From Tubulanus polymorphus (taxonomy: Eukaryota > Nemertea > Palaeonemertea > Tubulaniformes > Tubulanidae), in NCBI RefSeq assembly GCF_964204645.1, contig NC_134027.1, positions 19,828,485 through 19,892,484 of the forward strand: a DNA stretch of 64,000 nucleotides. Direction: 5' to 3'. Made by a program: the position numbers and the translations under genes. The notes beneath the pieces are model-generated. The model was given only the letters and a program-made list of their open reading frames with translations, did not search any database and was not told the origin of the DNA. Positions within the stretch are counted from its first letter, which is position 1, and each line of letters starts with the position of its first letter. Positions 41,432-52,480 of the stretch are shown here, one piece after another.

Positions 41432-42187
41432 TTACTCTTTACATCTTATAACTAATTCATAAATTACAGGAAAGTTATTCAAATCAATTAAGTATCCATT
41501 GTGATTTCTTATTTCTAACTTAAAATTATTAAATTTTGGAATACAAGGTTTGAAATCACAATCTGTTAAATTATAATTTATTTGAGTTCCAAATTGTTTA
41601 ACATTTTTTAATGGTAAAATATTTAGTATACTAGAACTACAAATTGTTTCTTTAGTTGCTTCGAAAGTTTTTGTAGGCTCGATTAAATTGCAATAAATAT
41701 AAAAGTGTGTAAAAGGTATTATATTTGAGCTGCCTTCTGCGTTTTCAGTAACTGTAAGCGGTTTAATTCCTAACATTTTAGCCAGTGGTTTGTTTACCAT
41801 ATATTTATGTTGTTCATTAGATATCTTTATTCTAATTTTATTAGTACTATCAATTTTATTAAATTTAATTTCAAATAAAGAAGTGCCCCCGATTTTCAAC
41901 CGCGCTCTTCTATTAATTTCCTGCGCTAATGATTCTAAATTATATAATCCTGGTTTTAAAAATATATGAAACCATTTATCTTTATTTCTCATATAAATCA
42001 TAAACCCTCTATGTTCAAAAGTTTTATCCGATATATTATAAAAAGAATTACATAAACTTATATTTACTAATTTTAAATCAACACAATTCTTAAATTCTCT
42101 ATCTAATTGTACTAGTAAATTATGTGATTTATAATTTGTAAGTTTTCTAGAATCAACAAATATTCTGTATTCTTTTAATTCCACCAT
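41432..42187 (-). CDS. Polinton copy 1: penton-like minor capsid protein candidate, 251 aa
   Basis: The protein starts with EYRIFVDSRKLTNYKSHNLL and is rich in beta-type segments (VDLKLVNISLCNSFYNIS, KWFHIFLKPGLYNLESLAQE, IPFTHFYIYCNLIEPTKTF). It has no membrane segment. Size, position in the structural cluster and beta-rich character fit the single jelly-roll minor capsid (penton) of Polintons and adintoviruses. The assignment rests on that and on my recollection of the family, not on a search. Homologues are in copy 2 (21904-22675) and the scrap at 3736-4472, so it is the only gene present in all three copies. Confidence 0.55.
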   Translation of the reverse strand: MVELKEYRIFVDSRKLTNYKSHNLLVQLDREFKNCVDLKLVNISLCNSFYNISDKTFEHRGFMIYMRNKDKWFHIFLKPGLYNLESLAQEINRRARLKIGGTSLFEIKFNKIDSTNKIRIKISNEQHKYMVNKPLAKMLGIKPLTVTENAEGSSNIIPFTHFYIYCNLIEPTKTFEATKETICSSSILNILPLKNVKQFGTQINYNLTDCDFKPCIPKFNNFKLEIRNHNGYLIDLNNFPVIYELVIRCKE

Positions 42188-42204
42188 TTATTTTACATAT
42201 TTTC

Positions 42205-42546
42205 TTATTCGAAATCTATTTCATGGTGCCCTTTTTCATTCTTACCTTTGTATACGAAATAGAAATCTCCAGAACATAATTCTTCTAGATCTTCACTTGA
42301 TAATCTATGAAATCTATCTGGTAAATAAGTTCTGAATTTATATTTATTTTCTTTTAATCCTTCATATTCTAAATGAATTACTAATTTATCTCCATATTTA
42401 TTAGTAATTGTTTCAATGTTAGTAATTAAATATTTCTTGTGAATTGTTAACTCAGTTAGTTTTTTAAATTTATAATCTACAGATTTGACGCTTGAAGTAT
42501 CTTTAATTCTATCTAAGAATTCACTGTGTACTTGTTTACTCTCCAT
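42205..42546 (-). CDS. Polinton copy 1: 113-aa small beta protein, possible single-strand DNA binder
   Basis: The middle part (FKKLTELTIHKKYLITNIET, then NKYGDKLVIHLEY and FRTYLPDRF) has the look of small OB-fold-like proteins common in DNA viruses and Polintons. It lies between the polymerase and the penton-like gene. In copy 2 this slot is taken by an opposite-strand zinc-finger gene. A replication-accessory role is inferred only from fold impression and neighbourhood. Confidence 0.5.
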   Translation of the reverse strand: MESKQVHSEFLDRIKDTSSVKSVDYKFKKLTELTIHKKYLITNIETITNKYGDKLVIHLEYEGLKENKYKFRTYLPDRFHRLSSEDLEELCSGDFYFVYKGKNEKGHHEIDFE

Positions 42547-42574
42547 TTATTATACAAATTTTTATTAAAATTGA

Positions 42575-45500
42575 TTAACACGCTAGAATCCTTTTCATAA
42601 TCTCATTTTCTTTTGTTTCTTCTCTTTTGAATTTTATATATTCATCTAAATTGCAACCATAGGCGACTGTGTGGATTCCATCATCTAAAATATATCTTTT
42701 ATCATCAAATGGGTTTAGACTTATCTTCTCTATCTCTTCAATATACATTTCATGATCTTCAGATCTTAAACATTTCATCTTATGTTTTCTAACTTCTTCT
42801 TTAAATATACAATTGATGTAATCTTTGAAATGAATATTTTTTTCTACTACACTTTTGGTTATTCCTTTTAACTTTTTAGCTTCATGTTCTTTAGTTTTAT
42901 ATGAATACATTTTAGATCTAATACCTATGAACTCTATCATTTCTTCACCACCTAATTCATCCTTAAACTTCCCAGGAACTTTTTTATTATCATTGCTAAA
43001 CAATTCATGATTTTTTGGATAATTATTGAAATCAAAATGATGTTTTAATGTTTTTAAATCATCTGTTATGTTATCAGTTTTTATCTTTAATATGTAAGAA
43101 TCTGTATCAAAATATAATATTTCTATATTCTTTTCTCCAAAATGATGTTGTAATACATTATAATAGAATTCATACATCAATAGCTTTGAAATTTCTAAAA
43201 CTGCAGCTCCAACATAAATCGGTTTGTTAAATTTCATACTTGTTCTTCTCATTTTAACTGCAGCTAAATTTTCATTAAATATTTTGTTACCTATAAATTT
43301 AGGATATGTTTGTAAATGCCTTATCCTTTTGCTATTACTTACTAACTCAATATCATTTCTATTTCTTATGTTTTCACAAGTTTTTCCATAAAACGCATTA
43401 TTCATTAACTTAAAAAAATCCTTCTCAAAATCAGTTTTAGATTTAGTTCTCTGTGTAGTATTAAAATCTATATATTTTTCTAACCACTTAGATTGACTGA
43501 ATGAAATATATCTATGTACTTTTTTTAATATCATTCCTTGTCTCAAATAAAACTTTAACATTCTATAATGTACTACATAATTATATTTATCTTCTTGAGT
43601 TACCATTAACTTTTCAGTATGAATATGATTATCGGGTTTAATTCTTTTTTGATAATTTGATAATTCTTCATGTTTAACAGTTTTATGTTCGGGACAATAT
43701 GCTAGATTTCTAGATTTGAATTTAATATTTTCAGGGTATTCTAAATCTACAACGAAGAAGTAACCAGTATCTGAATCATCTGCAATATCTAGGATTCTTT
43801 TCTTCCAATCAAATTTATCAATTTGTAAAACTTCAGTTATTTCAAACATCCCATAAGGTTGTGGTTCCATCATTGCCCAACCATAAAGATTATTTGCATC
43901 TATGTATAATAATTTATATCCAGGATTATCATTTACATTGAAATATCTATCACCCAATACACCTGAAACACCTCCTCTTATAGATTTTTCAAATCATAGT
44001 AATTGATCTATATTTGTTAACAAATCCATTTTTATATCTGTAAATTTTAATCCACAATCCCATGTTAATCCTGGGCTAGAATAACAATGACATGGATCAA
44101 TATTAAAATATTTTAGGTTTACATCTCTAAACCTTTCGAATATATCGGTTAATAATAATACATCTGATTTTAAATATAAATCTACTAATTGCCCGTGATT
44201 TTCTATTTCGAAATGATTCCAAATATTCAATGTTCTATTATAGACTTCATCTTTAACATATTCATTTTTTAATTCATCATAGAATTGTTCTTTCAATAAT
44301 TCAGTTATTTTAAAATCATTATGTGATTTATAAAATGAATATGGAATTGCTCCTTTATATCTCATTAATTGAAAATCATCATAATTTGGGTAATATTCTT
44401 TTAATATCTTTAATTCATCATCAACTAATGATTTTGATAAGTTATCTAATGAACTATTTAAAAATCTATATGAATCTATAAATCTTAGGCAACCAAATTG
44501 GAATGATATATAATTCTCAGATGTTTTAGCTAACATTCTAAATTTATAAGTTGGTATTTTATCTTTTGATCTATTTGAATTTAATATTTCTATTTCATTA
44601 TTGATTTCTTCTATTTTATAACATAGCTGTTTGATAAATAAATGTGCATCATATCCTGATAGATTATGAAATATAACTGGTACAAAATTAATTTTCTTAG
44701 CTTGTAAGTTACAATTCTCATGTGCAGCGCCTCTAAACTTTCCATTCAAATGATCATGGTCTCTTACTTTTTTATCTTTATAATTAAATATCTTTTCACA
44801 ATAATAACATTTATCAGCAAACTCAAATTCTTCTTTATCTTCTTCTGTCATTATAATTTCTATATTTGTATTCAATAATTTACTAAATTTTATTTCATAT
44901 TCAATTAATAAGTCACAAAAATGATTGATAACATTTTCATTTCTATAATTATAATATTCACTTTCAATTAGTTCTGGATAATCAGATTTAATATATAACC
45001 CGAAAGCTGCAGCTGATTGATGAATCTTTTTAATTGTATTTGTTATTGGTGGTTCATCTGAATAATCACTTTCATTAGAATTTAATTTCTTTCTTTTATA
45101 ATATATATCTTTTCTATCTTTATCTGTTAATTCTTTATTTAATGATTCAAAATCTCCATATATTACAAATGGTACTTTATTTTTGTAATCATATTTTTTG
45201 AATTCTAATATTTTATCCTTTTCATTTGGTAAAACTAATTTACAATAATCATGATTATCACATAGTTGTTTATGATTTAATAATGTACTTTCATTACTAA
45301 ATTTATGTAAACATTTTCTACATAGATATATTTTATGGTGATCATTTTCTGATTTGAAAAATAAATCTATTTGTTTAATCCACATATAATGATTCTCATA
45401 ATATAGTATATCTATAACATTATTTGAATCATAATCTTTTGATAGGTATAAAGGTTCTAATGTATAATGTTTAATATTATTTCCTTTTGTATTTGGTAAT

Positions 45501-46087
45501 TTAATTAAATCAAATACATTTATCTTTAAATTATTATCTCTTTCTATTTTTGGAATATTTTTAATTCTAACAGGATACTTATCTATCTTATAATTATTTT
45601 CAAATTGTTTATAATGAGTTAATCTACAAATATTATAAGTTGCAGGATGTAAACAACTTATTATAGCCCATATAAAACATTTTTTATCAAAATTTTGTAT
45701 ATTTATTACTGCTTTTGTTGTAAATGGTAGTTTAATATAACTTGTTCCATTTATACTATCATCTTTATAATATGATAAATTATTTTCATCAATTGGTTTT
45801 GATTTAGTTAACTTATTATATTTTGTGTTATAAACATGTAAAGTTATAAATATTATCTCATCAAATATTAAACCAGATCCTTCAAAATATTTCTCTTCTA
45901 TTTTAGTTTTTATTTCATTATAACATTTATTTAATTTATCATCTATATGTTGTTTTGAAATAATATGTTGTGAATGAGAATTTATATTATATATTGGTTT
46001 ATCTTCAGATTTTATGAATTTAACTTTAACTGATATACTAATTTTAGGATATTCAACATCTGTAATTATTTTTATTATTTCTTTCAT
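42575..46087 (-). pseudogene. Polinton copy 1: protein-primed family B DNA polymerase, one in-frame stop
   Basis: It replicates the linear element from protein primers. Exonuclease boxes: VIYGDFESL (about residue 308) and HNLSGYDAHLFI. Then YSSPGLTWDCGLKFT. After a TGA at 43994-43996 the same frame continues to 42575 with motif A (YIDANNLYGWAMM), motif B (KLMNNAFYGKTCEN) and motif C (ILYFDTDSYILK). The N-terminal region carries CFIWAIISCLHP, typical of this family. No other break is seen in about 1,170 codons. The reading frame stays open upstream of the first ATG to about 46200, where it probably joined the zinc-finger ORF through a one-base shift. Confidence 0.92.
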
Positions 46088-46169
46088 ATTTTCTAAATGT
46101 TTTTTATTTTCTTTTAATGTTTTACCTTTATGAAATTTAAACTCGATAGCTGCTGGGCCAATATCACTT

Positions 46170-46592
46170 TTAAATGCTTCGGTTATCTCTATATCTTTTT
46201 TCTAATGAATTAATATAATTTCTTACATCTTCCATGTATGGTCTTTTATTGTTTAATTTATTTTTTATTCTTTTAATTGTCTTCTGTTTCTTATCGTTAT
46301 CATTATCAAAATAATCTTCACCTAAAATATCATTATTCTTATTTCTAATATGACTTATAGATTTTAAATGTTCTTTATAATATCTTTTATCACTGAATGA
46401 TTGATTACATGTATCACATTTGTATGTTTCTTTTTCATTCTTTAATTCTTCTAATTTAGTTTCTAATATATCATCTTTATATTCTAGTTTCAATTTATTC
46501 TCTAAATGTGTTATAGTTTTATTGTGTCTTGCTTTTTGGGATTTAACTATATCGATATTACATGTTGGGCAGTAGTACTTATTTGCTTCCAT
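46170..46592 (-). CDS. Polinton copy 1: right-end zinc-finger ORF, 140 aa, probably the polymerase N-terminus
   Basis: Two C2H2-like fingers: CPTCNIDIVKSQKARHNKTI with H (residues 8-29, coded inside the terminal repeat) and CDTCNQSFSDKRYYKEH with H (about 59-81). It ends at 46170 in a frame different from the polymerase, while the polymerase frame is open back to about 46200, past a run of six A on the coding strand (46196-46201). A one-base indel or a +1 shift there would fuse the two. The finger could help recognise the terminal repeat. Alternatively it is a separate small gene. Confidence 0.65.
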   Translation of the reverse strand: MEANKYYCPTCNIDIVKSQKARHNKTITHLENKLKLEYKDDILETKLEELKNEKETYKCDTCNQSFSDKRYYKEHLKSISHIRNKNNDILGEDYFDNDNDKKQKTIKRIKNKLNNKRPYMEDVRNYINSLEKRYRDNRSI

Positions 46593-46940
46593 TTTAATAC
46601 TATATTTTTTATTAAAATTGATTTTAGAAGTTCAATGATTTAAATGTTATTCATATATATATGAATATTTTAAGAGTAATAGGGATAATGGGCTTTCGGG
46701 TTAAAGGTTGAACGGGCGGGTGAGTAAAAATGAAAAACATAAAAATAATAACAATTTCTACTTGAATTAGGAGTGAAACTCATAAAATGAAAAATAAATT
46801 CGAGCGTGTGAGAATTTATTTTTCATTTTTATGAGTTTCGCGAGTAATTCAAGTAGAAATTGTTATTATTTTTATGTTTTTCATTTTTTACGAGCTCGAC
46901 CGTTCGACCTTTGATCTGAAAGCCCATTATCCCTATTACT
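46479..46940 (-). repeat. Right terminal inverted repeat of Polinton copy 1 (462 bp)
   Basis: Inverted copy of 28867-29328. Differences seen include D/V and R/I codon changes in the zinc-finger start and a TA/AT swap near the palindrome centre. Its outer 266 bp (46675-46940) forms the same terminal near-palindrome as the left end, in the same relative orientation. Confidence 0.95.
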
Positions 46941-49679
46941 AAACCAAATGATATTTTAATTTTCGTATAGTAATTACAATTGGTCGTTTGATTCAATTGT
47001 TCATTTTCTTTAAAATAGAAACCCTTATAGAACTCAGATGGAAAATCCACTATGTTAATCCACTAGTTTAAGCAAGTTTCGTTTTATCTAAATAATATGT
47101 TCAGTGAGTTTCGATCACAATGAGTTAAATTAGATATGATTATCATTGTTATGAGTATGAGCCAATTAGATAAGACTTATGATTGAACGTTCCGGTTTCA
47201 TACAACAAAACAAATAGAATGGATATTCTATATCATGAAAATATATCAAATAATATGTGAAACATTTCACATTGACACGATGCAGTGATATTAGTGAGCT
47301 ATTTGTTCTATTGACGTTGACCATGAACATGAATGAATGAACTTGTACCAGCAGAACAATTTTTGTCAGAACAGTCTTTGAACAGTTGAGTTACCTCCAG
47401 TTGAAGAATTAACTTTAAAGTATTTGAAAAAATGGATTTTAACGCCTGATTCATAAGTCCTCATTTAATATCTTCTGATATCGGTCTCATAATCGGGCAA
47501 CGCATATGGTATAGGAACAAACCTCACGGGTTTCAAAGTCCTGAAATAGGCTTTTGAGATCGGAATCGCTGTCGTCACATAATAGTGAAATCGATCAGTC
47601 TAATGCGACACAGATTAAAGGTATCGGTAATGAAAACTAGTGTATGAAAAATAGGGTGTGAGTGCTGACTCCTACACCCTAAATTCTAGTAAAGAAATTA
47701 TTTTTTCATGTGGTCCAACCAGTATTTGATAAATCTATGCCAATGAACCTACAGAAAGATCGCATAGGAGACAGTTTAGGTGATGGTCTCACTGTATAAA
47801 CTAATAGGGTTGCTCGTTCAGCCGCTCTCAAGTGCTCTCAAGAATACTTAGTTCTAATCCATCCCAAAGTAAATTGGGCCATTTCTATTTGAAGCCTTTT
47901 ATCTTATACAAAAACAAGAGGATATCGCCATAGTTGCACCATGGGCTCGCTATAACAAAAACAACTGAGGAGGTCAATAGTCAACGGGATCCAATATCCA
48001 GTACTCTGCTTTGCAATTAAAATGGACCTACGAAAATCCGAATACATCTCTACATTTTGTTTCATGTCTTTCGAGAAAATAGAAAAAACCACACTATCAA
48101 AAACGATGATATCTAAAATGTGCAATGAACATCTTTAGGCAAATACTGACCTTCAAATTCAAAGATTGTATTTATAGATTAATAATACACGATATACATT
48201 AATAGACATAATTTAGTTATCGAGCCCATTGCAGGTCTATGCAATCTGATATTATTTGAATATGTATTTATCGAGTAAGATAACGCATTAATACGGTTGT
48301 TGATTTATAAGCGTGAGTCTATCCGGGTAACGGGTAATAATCCGCCACATAAAAATCTAGCCCTTCCAAATTGAATTTCATAACATGTTAATCGATGATT
48401 CTCATCTTGATTAAGAAAAACATTTATCGATGTTACTATTTCTAGTGAGCACTAGATGATCGACAGTAATCCCTTCAAAGTGTACTGCGAACGCTAGCGA
48501 AGCACACGAATCATTTTAAGGAATGATAACTTGAGGATATTTTGATTCTAGGAGTACGAGTTGTTGATTAGATTCGAACCTCAGCCCATAGAATAAGACA
48601 ATTGGCTAATAAAGGTCACGTGAAAATGAATAATGTCTATCTGACATAAATTAAATGATTTTACATATATATATTCCTTAACACCGTTGTAAAAAATTTT
48701 ATCTAAAAAATTTCTAAAATATTGCATGTTTCCACTGTTTCACAATCTCAGTATGCAATCCTAACTTCGAATTAAATACTACGATCAGAATTACAATTTC
48801 ATAACCTTGTTTATCGACTCTAGGTGACAGTGATCAAATGATAATTGAGAATAATAAAGAATATTGTTTCTGAAGTATACTTCAGAAACAATTTTGCTAA
48901 GGGTATGCTTTTCGATTGAATTCGATTAATTCGCCATATAAAACAAAAGCGATCAGACCATTTAGTACCCCGATAATACGGATTTAGGCACGGGTATTTG
49001 TGCGAGCATCATCATCTCCATATACATATGATAAATTATCGCTGGAGATTTATAATATAAGTCAAAGCACTGATGCAGCATTGTAGTAAAGATTGACTGT
49101 TTATTTCCTGACGCCCGTTATTGCCTATAGGCCTACACAAGATTGGAGATCAGATGAAATGTAGTCCTGTCATTCAACCAAACGGATATTTAATTAATTT
49201 CGTTAATAAAGAAGCAAACAAAACTAAAGAAATAAAATCATTTCTTTGACAGAATTTGAACGTGGACCTTGACTGCTTTGTTTTGCACACACCCAGCTAC
49301 TAACAAAATAAACAACGGTCTGTATTGCCTATTGATTCATTGCGCATGCAGTGACGTCATTGTAGTGTATAATACTATTTCTCGTGGTTTTTATTGGAGG
49401 TTGGAAAATAAATGCGCTTACACTCTGCAAATATGTTTTACACTCTATCAAGCATCAGAATTTGATAAAGTAACTTATCTATAATAATTGTGACTCTCAT
49501 AATTACGGAACTTTGTTCCAGGTTTTGGAACCTAAAACTTCGATTGTTGTTATAAAAAGATGTATAGCGTACAACCTACTGATTAATGAGGTTTCAATTT
49601 AGGTTTATATGTAGTGGACTTGACAATAGTAATATATAAGATAGAATAGTTTTTTGGGAGTTTTTCTTTATTTCTACTT
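46941..49679. other. Host flank, right of the large Polinton
   Basis: Starts with the target bases AAACCA. No exon, RNA gene or transposon was recognised. A perfect 30-bp palindrome (ATTGTTTCTGAAGTA and its complement) sits at 48863-48892. Confidence 0.4.
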
Positions 49680-50078
49680 GATTTAAATTCGATTCCCTGG
49701 CAGGTTTAAAATGTTTAATGCCGCGTTAACTCTCAGGTCCGTAAATCAGAGTATTTGACCCTATTGGGCCATTAGAAAGACGGAAAATTATCGAAGGCTG
49801 GGATTCCGACATTCCATGTCAAAATGAGTTCCCGGAACTCACTGTTGCTGGGTTTCTGGAAACGCTCGCCACCGAGGATGAGAATTTGATTATACTGGTG
49901 TCCGTTTTGTGCAAATCAATGACATAATAACCCAACATCGCCTATTCTAAGCCGGCTTGAAAATGAGGTTAAGTGGTTCCCGTGGCTTCAATTCAAAGAA
50001 AACAGGTTTTCATCTACTTCAAATTTAAGCCGAAAACAGGGAAATTAACTGTATTTTCCTTATTTGTCGCATACATGC
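49680..50078 (-). repeat. Inverted repeat arm, right (pair at 26692-27105)
   Basis: Reverse-complement copy of the left arm. The best part is 49787-50078. The two arms are in opposite orientation around the large Polinton. Confidence 0.85.
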
Positions 50079-50920
50079 TTAATTGGATTCATTGTTATCA
50101 TGGGATGATAATTCACGAGCATCAAGAGTCCTACGATATACCCTTGATATGAAGCTTTTAAAAGTTTATCAGAGACTTGTTGAACCGAATAGCCCTAAAA
50201 TTCCAATTCCACATGGCTTAACGCTCGGTGTCTTTGCTCTGCGAGACAGTAGTAATGACACGACAAACGCACGATTTAAGTATTTATTATACTTTCTTTC
50301 ACTCCTCTATTATATTACATAACTGAGTAATTCTTACATCAGATAATACATAACTGAGTAATTCTTACATTAGCTTAATTACAGAGATGGAAAGAGGTCA
50401 GATGGCATGAAAATCGACTGTGGCTGACTATTTGAAGCGCGCAGATAAAGCGTTGAGGTTTCAAAAGATGTCGCCAAAATGCTTGTATCATCAGGGGTAG
50501 ACAAATTATCCGAAGATAAATGAAAACTCCACCTTGTTGATTGTCAGTTGATTTAGCTGTAATTATTTCGTCTGGATCAATCGACATATAATTCATTTCA
50601 AAATCTGTGTTCAGTAGAATTTCTTTCAATAAAATAGGAATCTATTTGACTAATTTTTTACTAATGTATTCAGGAGTGAATTTTAATTGATCTCAAAACC
50701 AAAGAAAGCATTCTTCAAAAATTTAGAAAATCCGAGACTCATAATGAATTCATTTAATAATTCAAAAAGTCATTTAAGGTCTTTTGCTCGAATCAAGCCA
50801 AGGGCTCAGGTGGCTAAAATCCAATTCCTCACTGTCCTATAATGCCGAGTACGACGGAGTTTACACACTGAAAAACGTTGCGCTGTGTAAGTGTAATTTG
50901 AATAAGTCAGCAATATAATG
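50079..50920. other. Non-coding stretch, nothing recognised
   Basis: A 79-codon + frame at 50083-50322 and an 84-codon - frame at 50375-50629 are present but show no domain, start context or splice support. A short direct repeat (ACATAACTGAGTAATTCTTA) occurs twice near 50320-50365. Confidence 0.3.
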
Positions 50921-51228
50921 ACGGCCCTGCCCCGCGCGCTCCATCTGAGACATAAACAAGTTGGACTGTATTGCTTCGATGCCTTAACAAATGTACTCCT
51001 AATATCCACATATTATCCAGCATAATGTTGACCCAGGTTGCGCTACTTGGCAATAGTCATATGTTATGGGCTAGAATTATTTCGATGAAATCTTCGTACG
51101 CTTCCCAGTTCGACATATGAACCAATTAGGCAGAAAGCCGTTATCGCTGCTATGCAGCGGAAAAGTGGACGCCTCAAAATGGCGCCAGGTAACTGGAAAC
51201 TTCCCTATAGCCTGCTGAGATCATCAGA
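50921..51228. repeat. Tandem duplication, copy 1 (segments A and B contiguous)
   Basis: Segment A (50921-51157) and segment B (51158-51228) lie end to end. Segment A recurs, apparently identical, at 51248-51484, and the first 70 bases of B recur at 51733-51802. This copy has no insertion between A and B, so it may represent the empty state. Confidence 0.9.
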
Positions 51229-51247
51229 TTACTGCTTTTGTTGTAGA

Positions 51248-51802
51248 CGGCCCTGCCCCGCGCGCTCCATCTGAGACATAAACAAGTTGGACTGTATTGC
51301 TTCGATGCCTTAACAAATGTACTCCTAATATCCACATATTATCCAGCATAATGTTGACCCAGGTTGCGCTACTTGGCAATAGTCATATGTTATGGGCTAG
51401 AATTATTTCGATGAAATCTTCGTACGCTTCCCAGTTCGACATATGAACCAATTAGGCAGAAAGCCGTTATCGCTGCTATGCAGCTATATTTGTATATATG
51501 TTGTTTCATATCAAAGGTTGAAGGGTTGAGTGAATGAAATAAGAATAAATTCGAGCCGGCGAGAATTTATTTTCCATTTTATGCGCTCGACCCTTCGACC
51601 TTCGGTATGAAACAACATATGTACAGTTACTATTGAAGCATCTTTAAAAATTCCCAAAATAACTGAATTCCGTCTAAACCCTGAACAGTAAAAAAATGTA
51701 TTCGTTTTCGAGTCCATGGACGGACGCCGGAGGAAAAGTGGACGCCTCAAAATGGCGCCAGGTAACTGGAAACTTCCCTATAGCCTGCTGAGATCATCAG
51801 AG
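51248..51802. repeat. Tandem duplication, copy 2 (A and B separated by 248 bp)
   Basis: A' (51248-51484) and B' (51733-51802) match copy 1, but 51485-51732 is inserted between them. The insertion contains a 135-bp hairpin. B' continues directly into a hAT-like terminus. Two nearly identical versions with presence/absence differences could also be two haplotypes wrongly placed side by side in the assembly. Confidence 0.85.
51491..51625. repeat. Stand-alone 135-bp hairpin related to the Polinton terminal palindrome
   Basis: Arms: TGTATATATGTTGTTTCATA (51491-51510) pairs with 51606-51625. Next ATCAAAGGTTGAAGGGTTGAG pairs imperfectly with CTCGACCCTTCGACCTTCGG-type sequence. The centre is AATAAATTC...GAATTTATT. 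The words ATCAAAGGT-GAA-GGT-GAG and the centre with TTTTATG after it also occur in the terminal palindrome of the large Polinton, in the same order. The outermost arms differ. Confidence 0.75.
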
Positions 51803-52309
51803 GCGGATCTAGGGGGTGAATAAGGTGGCTAGCCACCCCCTCAAAAGCCTTCCAAAAATTTTTTATAAGGTGCTTTTTCGTATAAATAGCCTTAGAAGAT
51901 GAAATAAGAATGTTAGCTGCCTTAGAATCAGAACTAACAGTAGCGTTGCGACTAAAGATCAAGTAGCTCTTAATTTGTCAAAATGGTTATTTTGATCTCA
52001 TTCAATAGTTTACTAACCCATAAAACAGTACAAAATGTTATTTTTTCAATAAACACAGAACTTTAATAGATATCTGAGTTTGAAAAATAGGCCCAAGTCG
52101 GATATAGCATAGTATAGTGCCTTGGCGTAGAGTTAATAAGTTGTGCGGTTAATTTATCAGCGCATTAATACATTGGCGCATGAATACATTGATAATTGGG
52201 TATTAATGCGCAGCAAAGGAACAGTTCATGTACAGGTTGACCGACGACTGGTGACAGTTTTGACTACTGTTGGCTGTTTGTTGGTGGCCCATTGGAGAGA
52301 TGATAGAGT

Positions 52310-52480
52310 GCATATCTCACCCGCTGGTTGACGGTCGACGGATGACACGATGCAATGTTGTCGCCAATTTATGTACAAGGATATGTACGATAGAGTGCAT
52401 AGACCTATATCATCCGCTGGTTGACGGTCGACGACGGACGACACGTCGCAATGTTGTCGCCAATGTATGTACAAGGATCG
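52310..52480. repeat. Two tandem units of about 93 bp
   Basis: Units share CCGCTGGTTGACGGTCGACG and GCAATGTTGTCGCCAAT, followed by TATGTACAAGGAT. A third, partial GGTTGACTGGTTGACGGGTG run follows. Non-coding. Confidence 0.75.

Larger units (their letters stand above)
28867..46940. mobile_element. Polinton/Maverick (adintovirus-like) copy 1, nearly complete, 18.1 kb
   Basis: It is bounded by 462-bp terminal inverted repeats starting AGTAATAGGGATAATGGG and ending with the complement. The bases TAAACCA stand at both edges (28861-28867 and 46940-46946), giving a 6-bp target duplication whose register is ambiguous by one base. AG...CT ends and 6-bp duplications are Polinton hallmarks. The element carries integrase, packaging ATPase, major capsid, penton-like and protein-primed polymerase genes. 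Left-arm genes are on +, right-arm genes on -. Breaks: polymerase TGA (43994-43996), ATPase TAA (34438-34440), a 55-bp insert (37705-37759), a probable frameshift near 46196. The near-identical repeats indicate a recent arrival. Confidence 0.95.

Noticed and set aside
46196-46201. Classical -1 ribosomal slippery site (A6G) between zinc finger and polymerase
   Set aside because: The run is not in the required codon phase, and the shift needed is +1 (or -2), so a plain indel is the simpler reading.
46829-47050. 73-codon minus-strand ORF across the right Polinton border
   Set aside because: It spans the terminal repeat and host DNA; a near-identical frame in the left repeat (28775-28984) shows it is a product of the repeat, not a gene.
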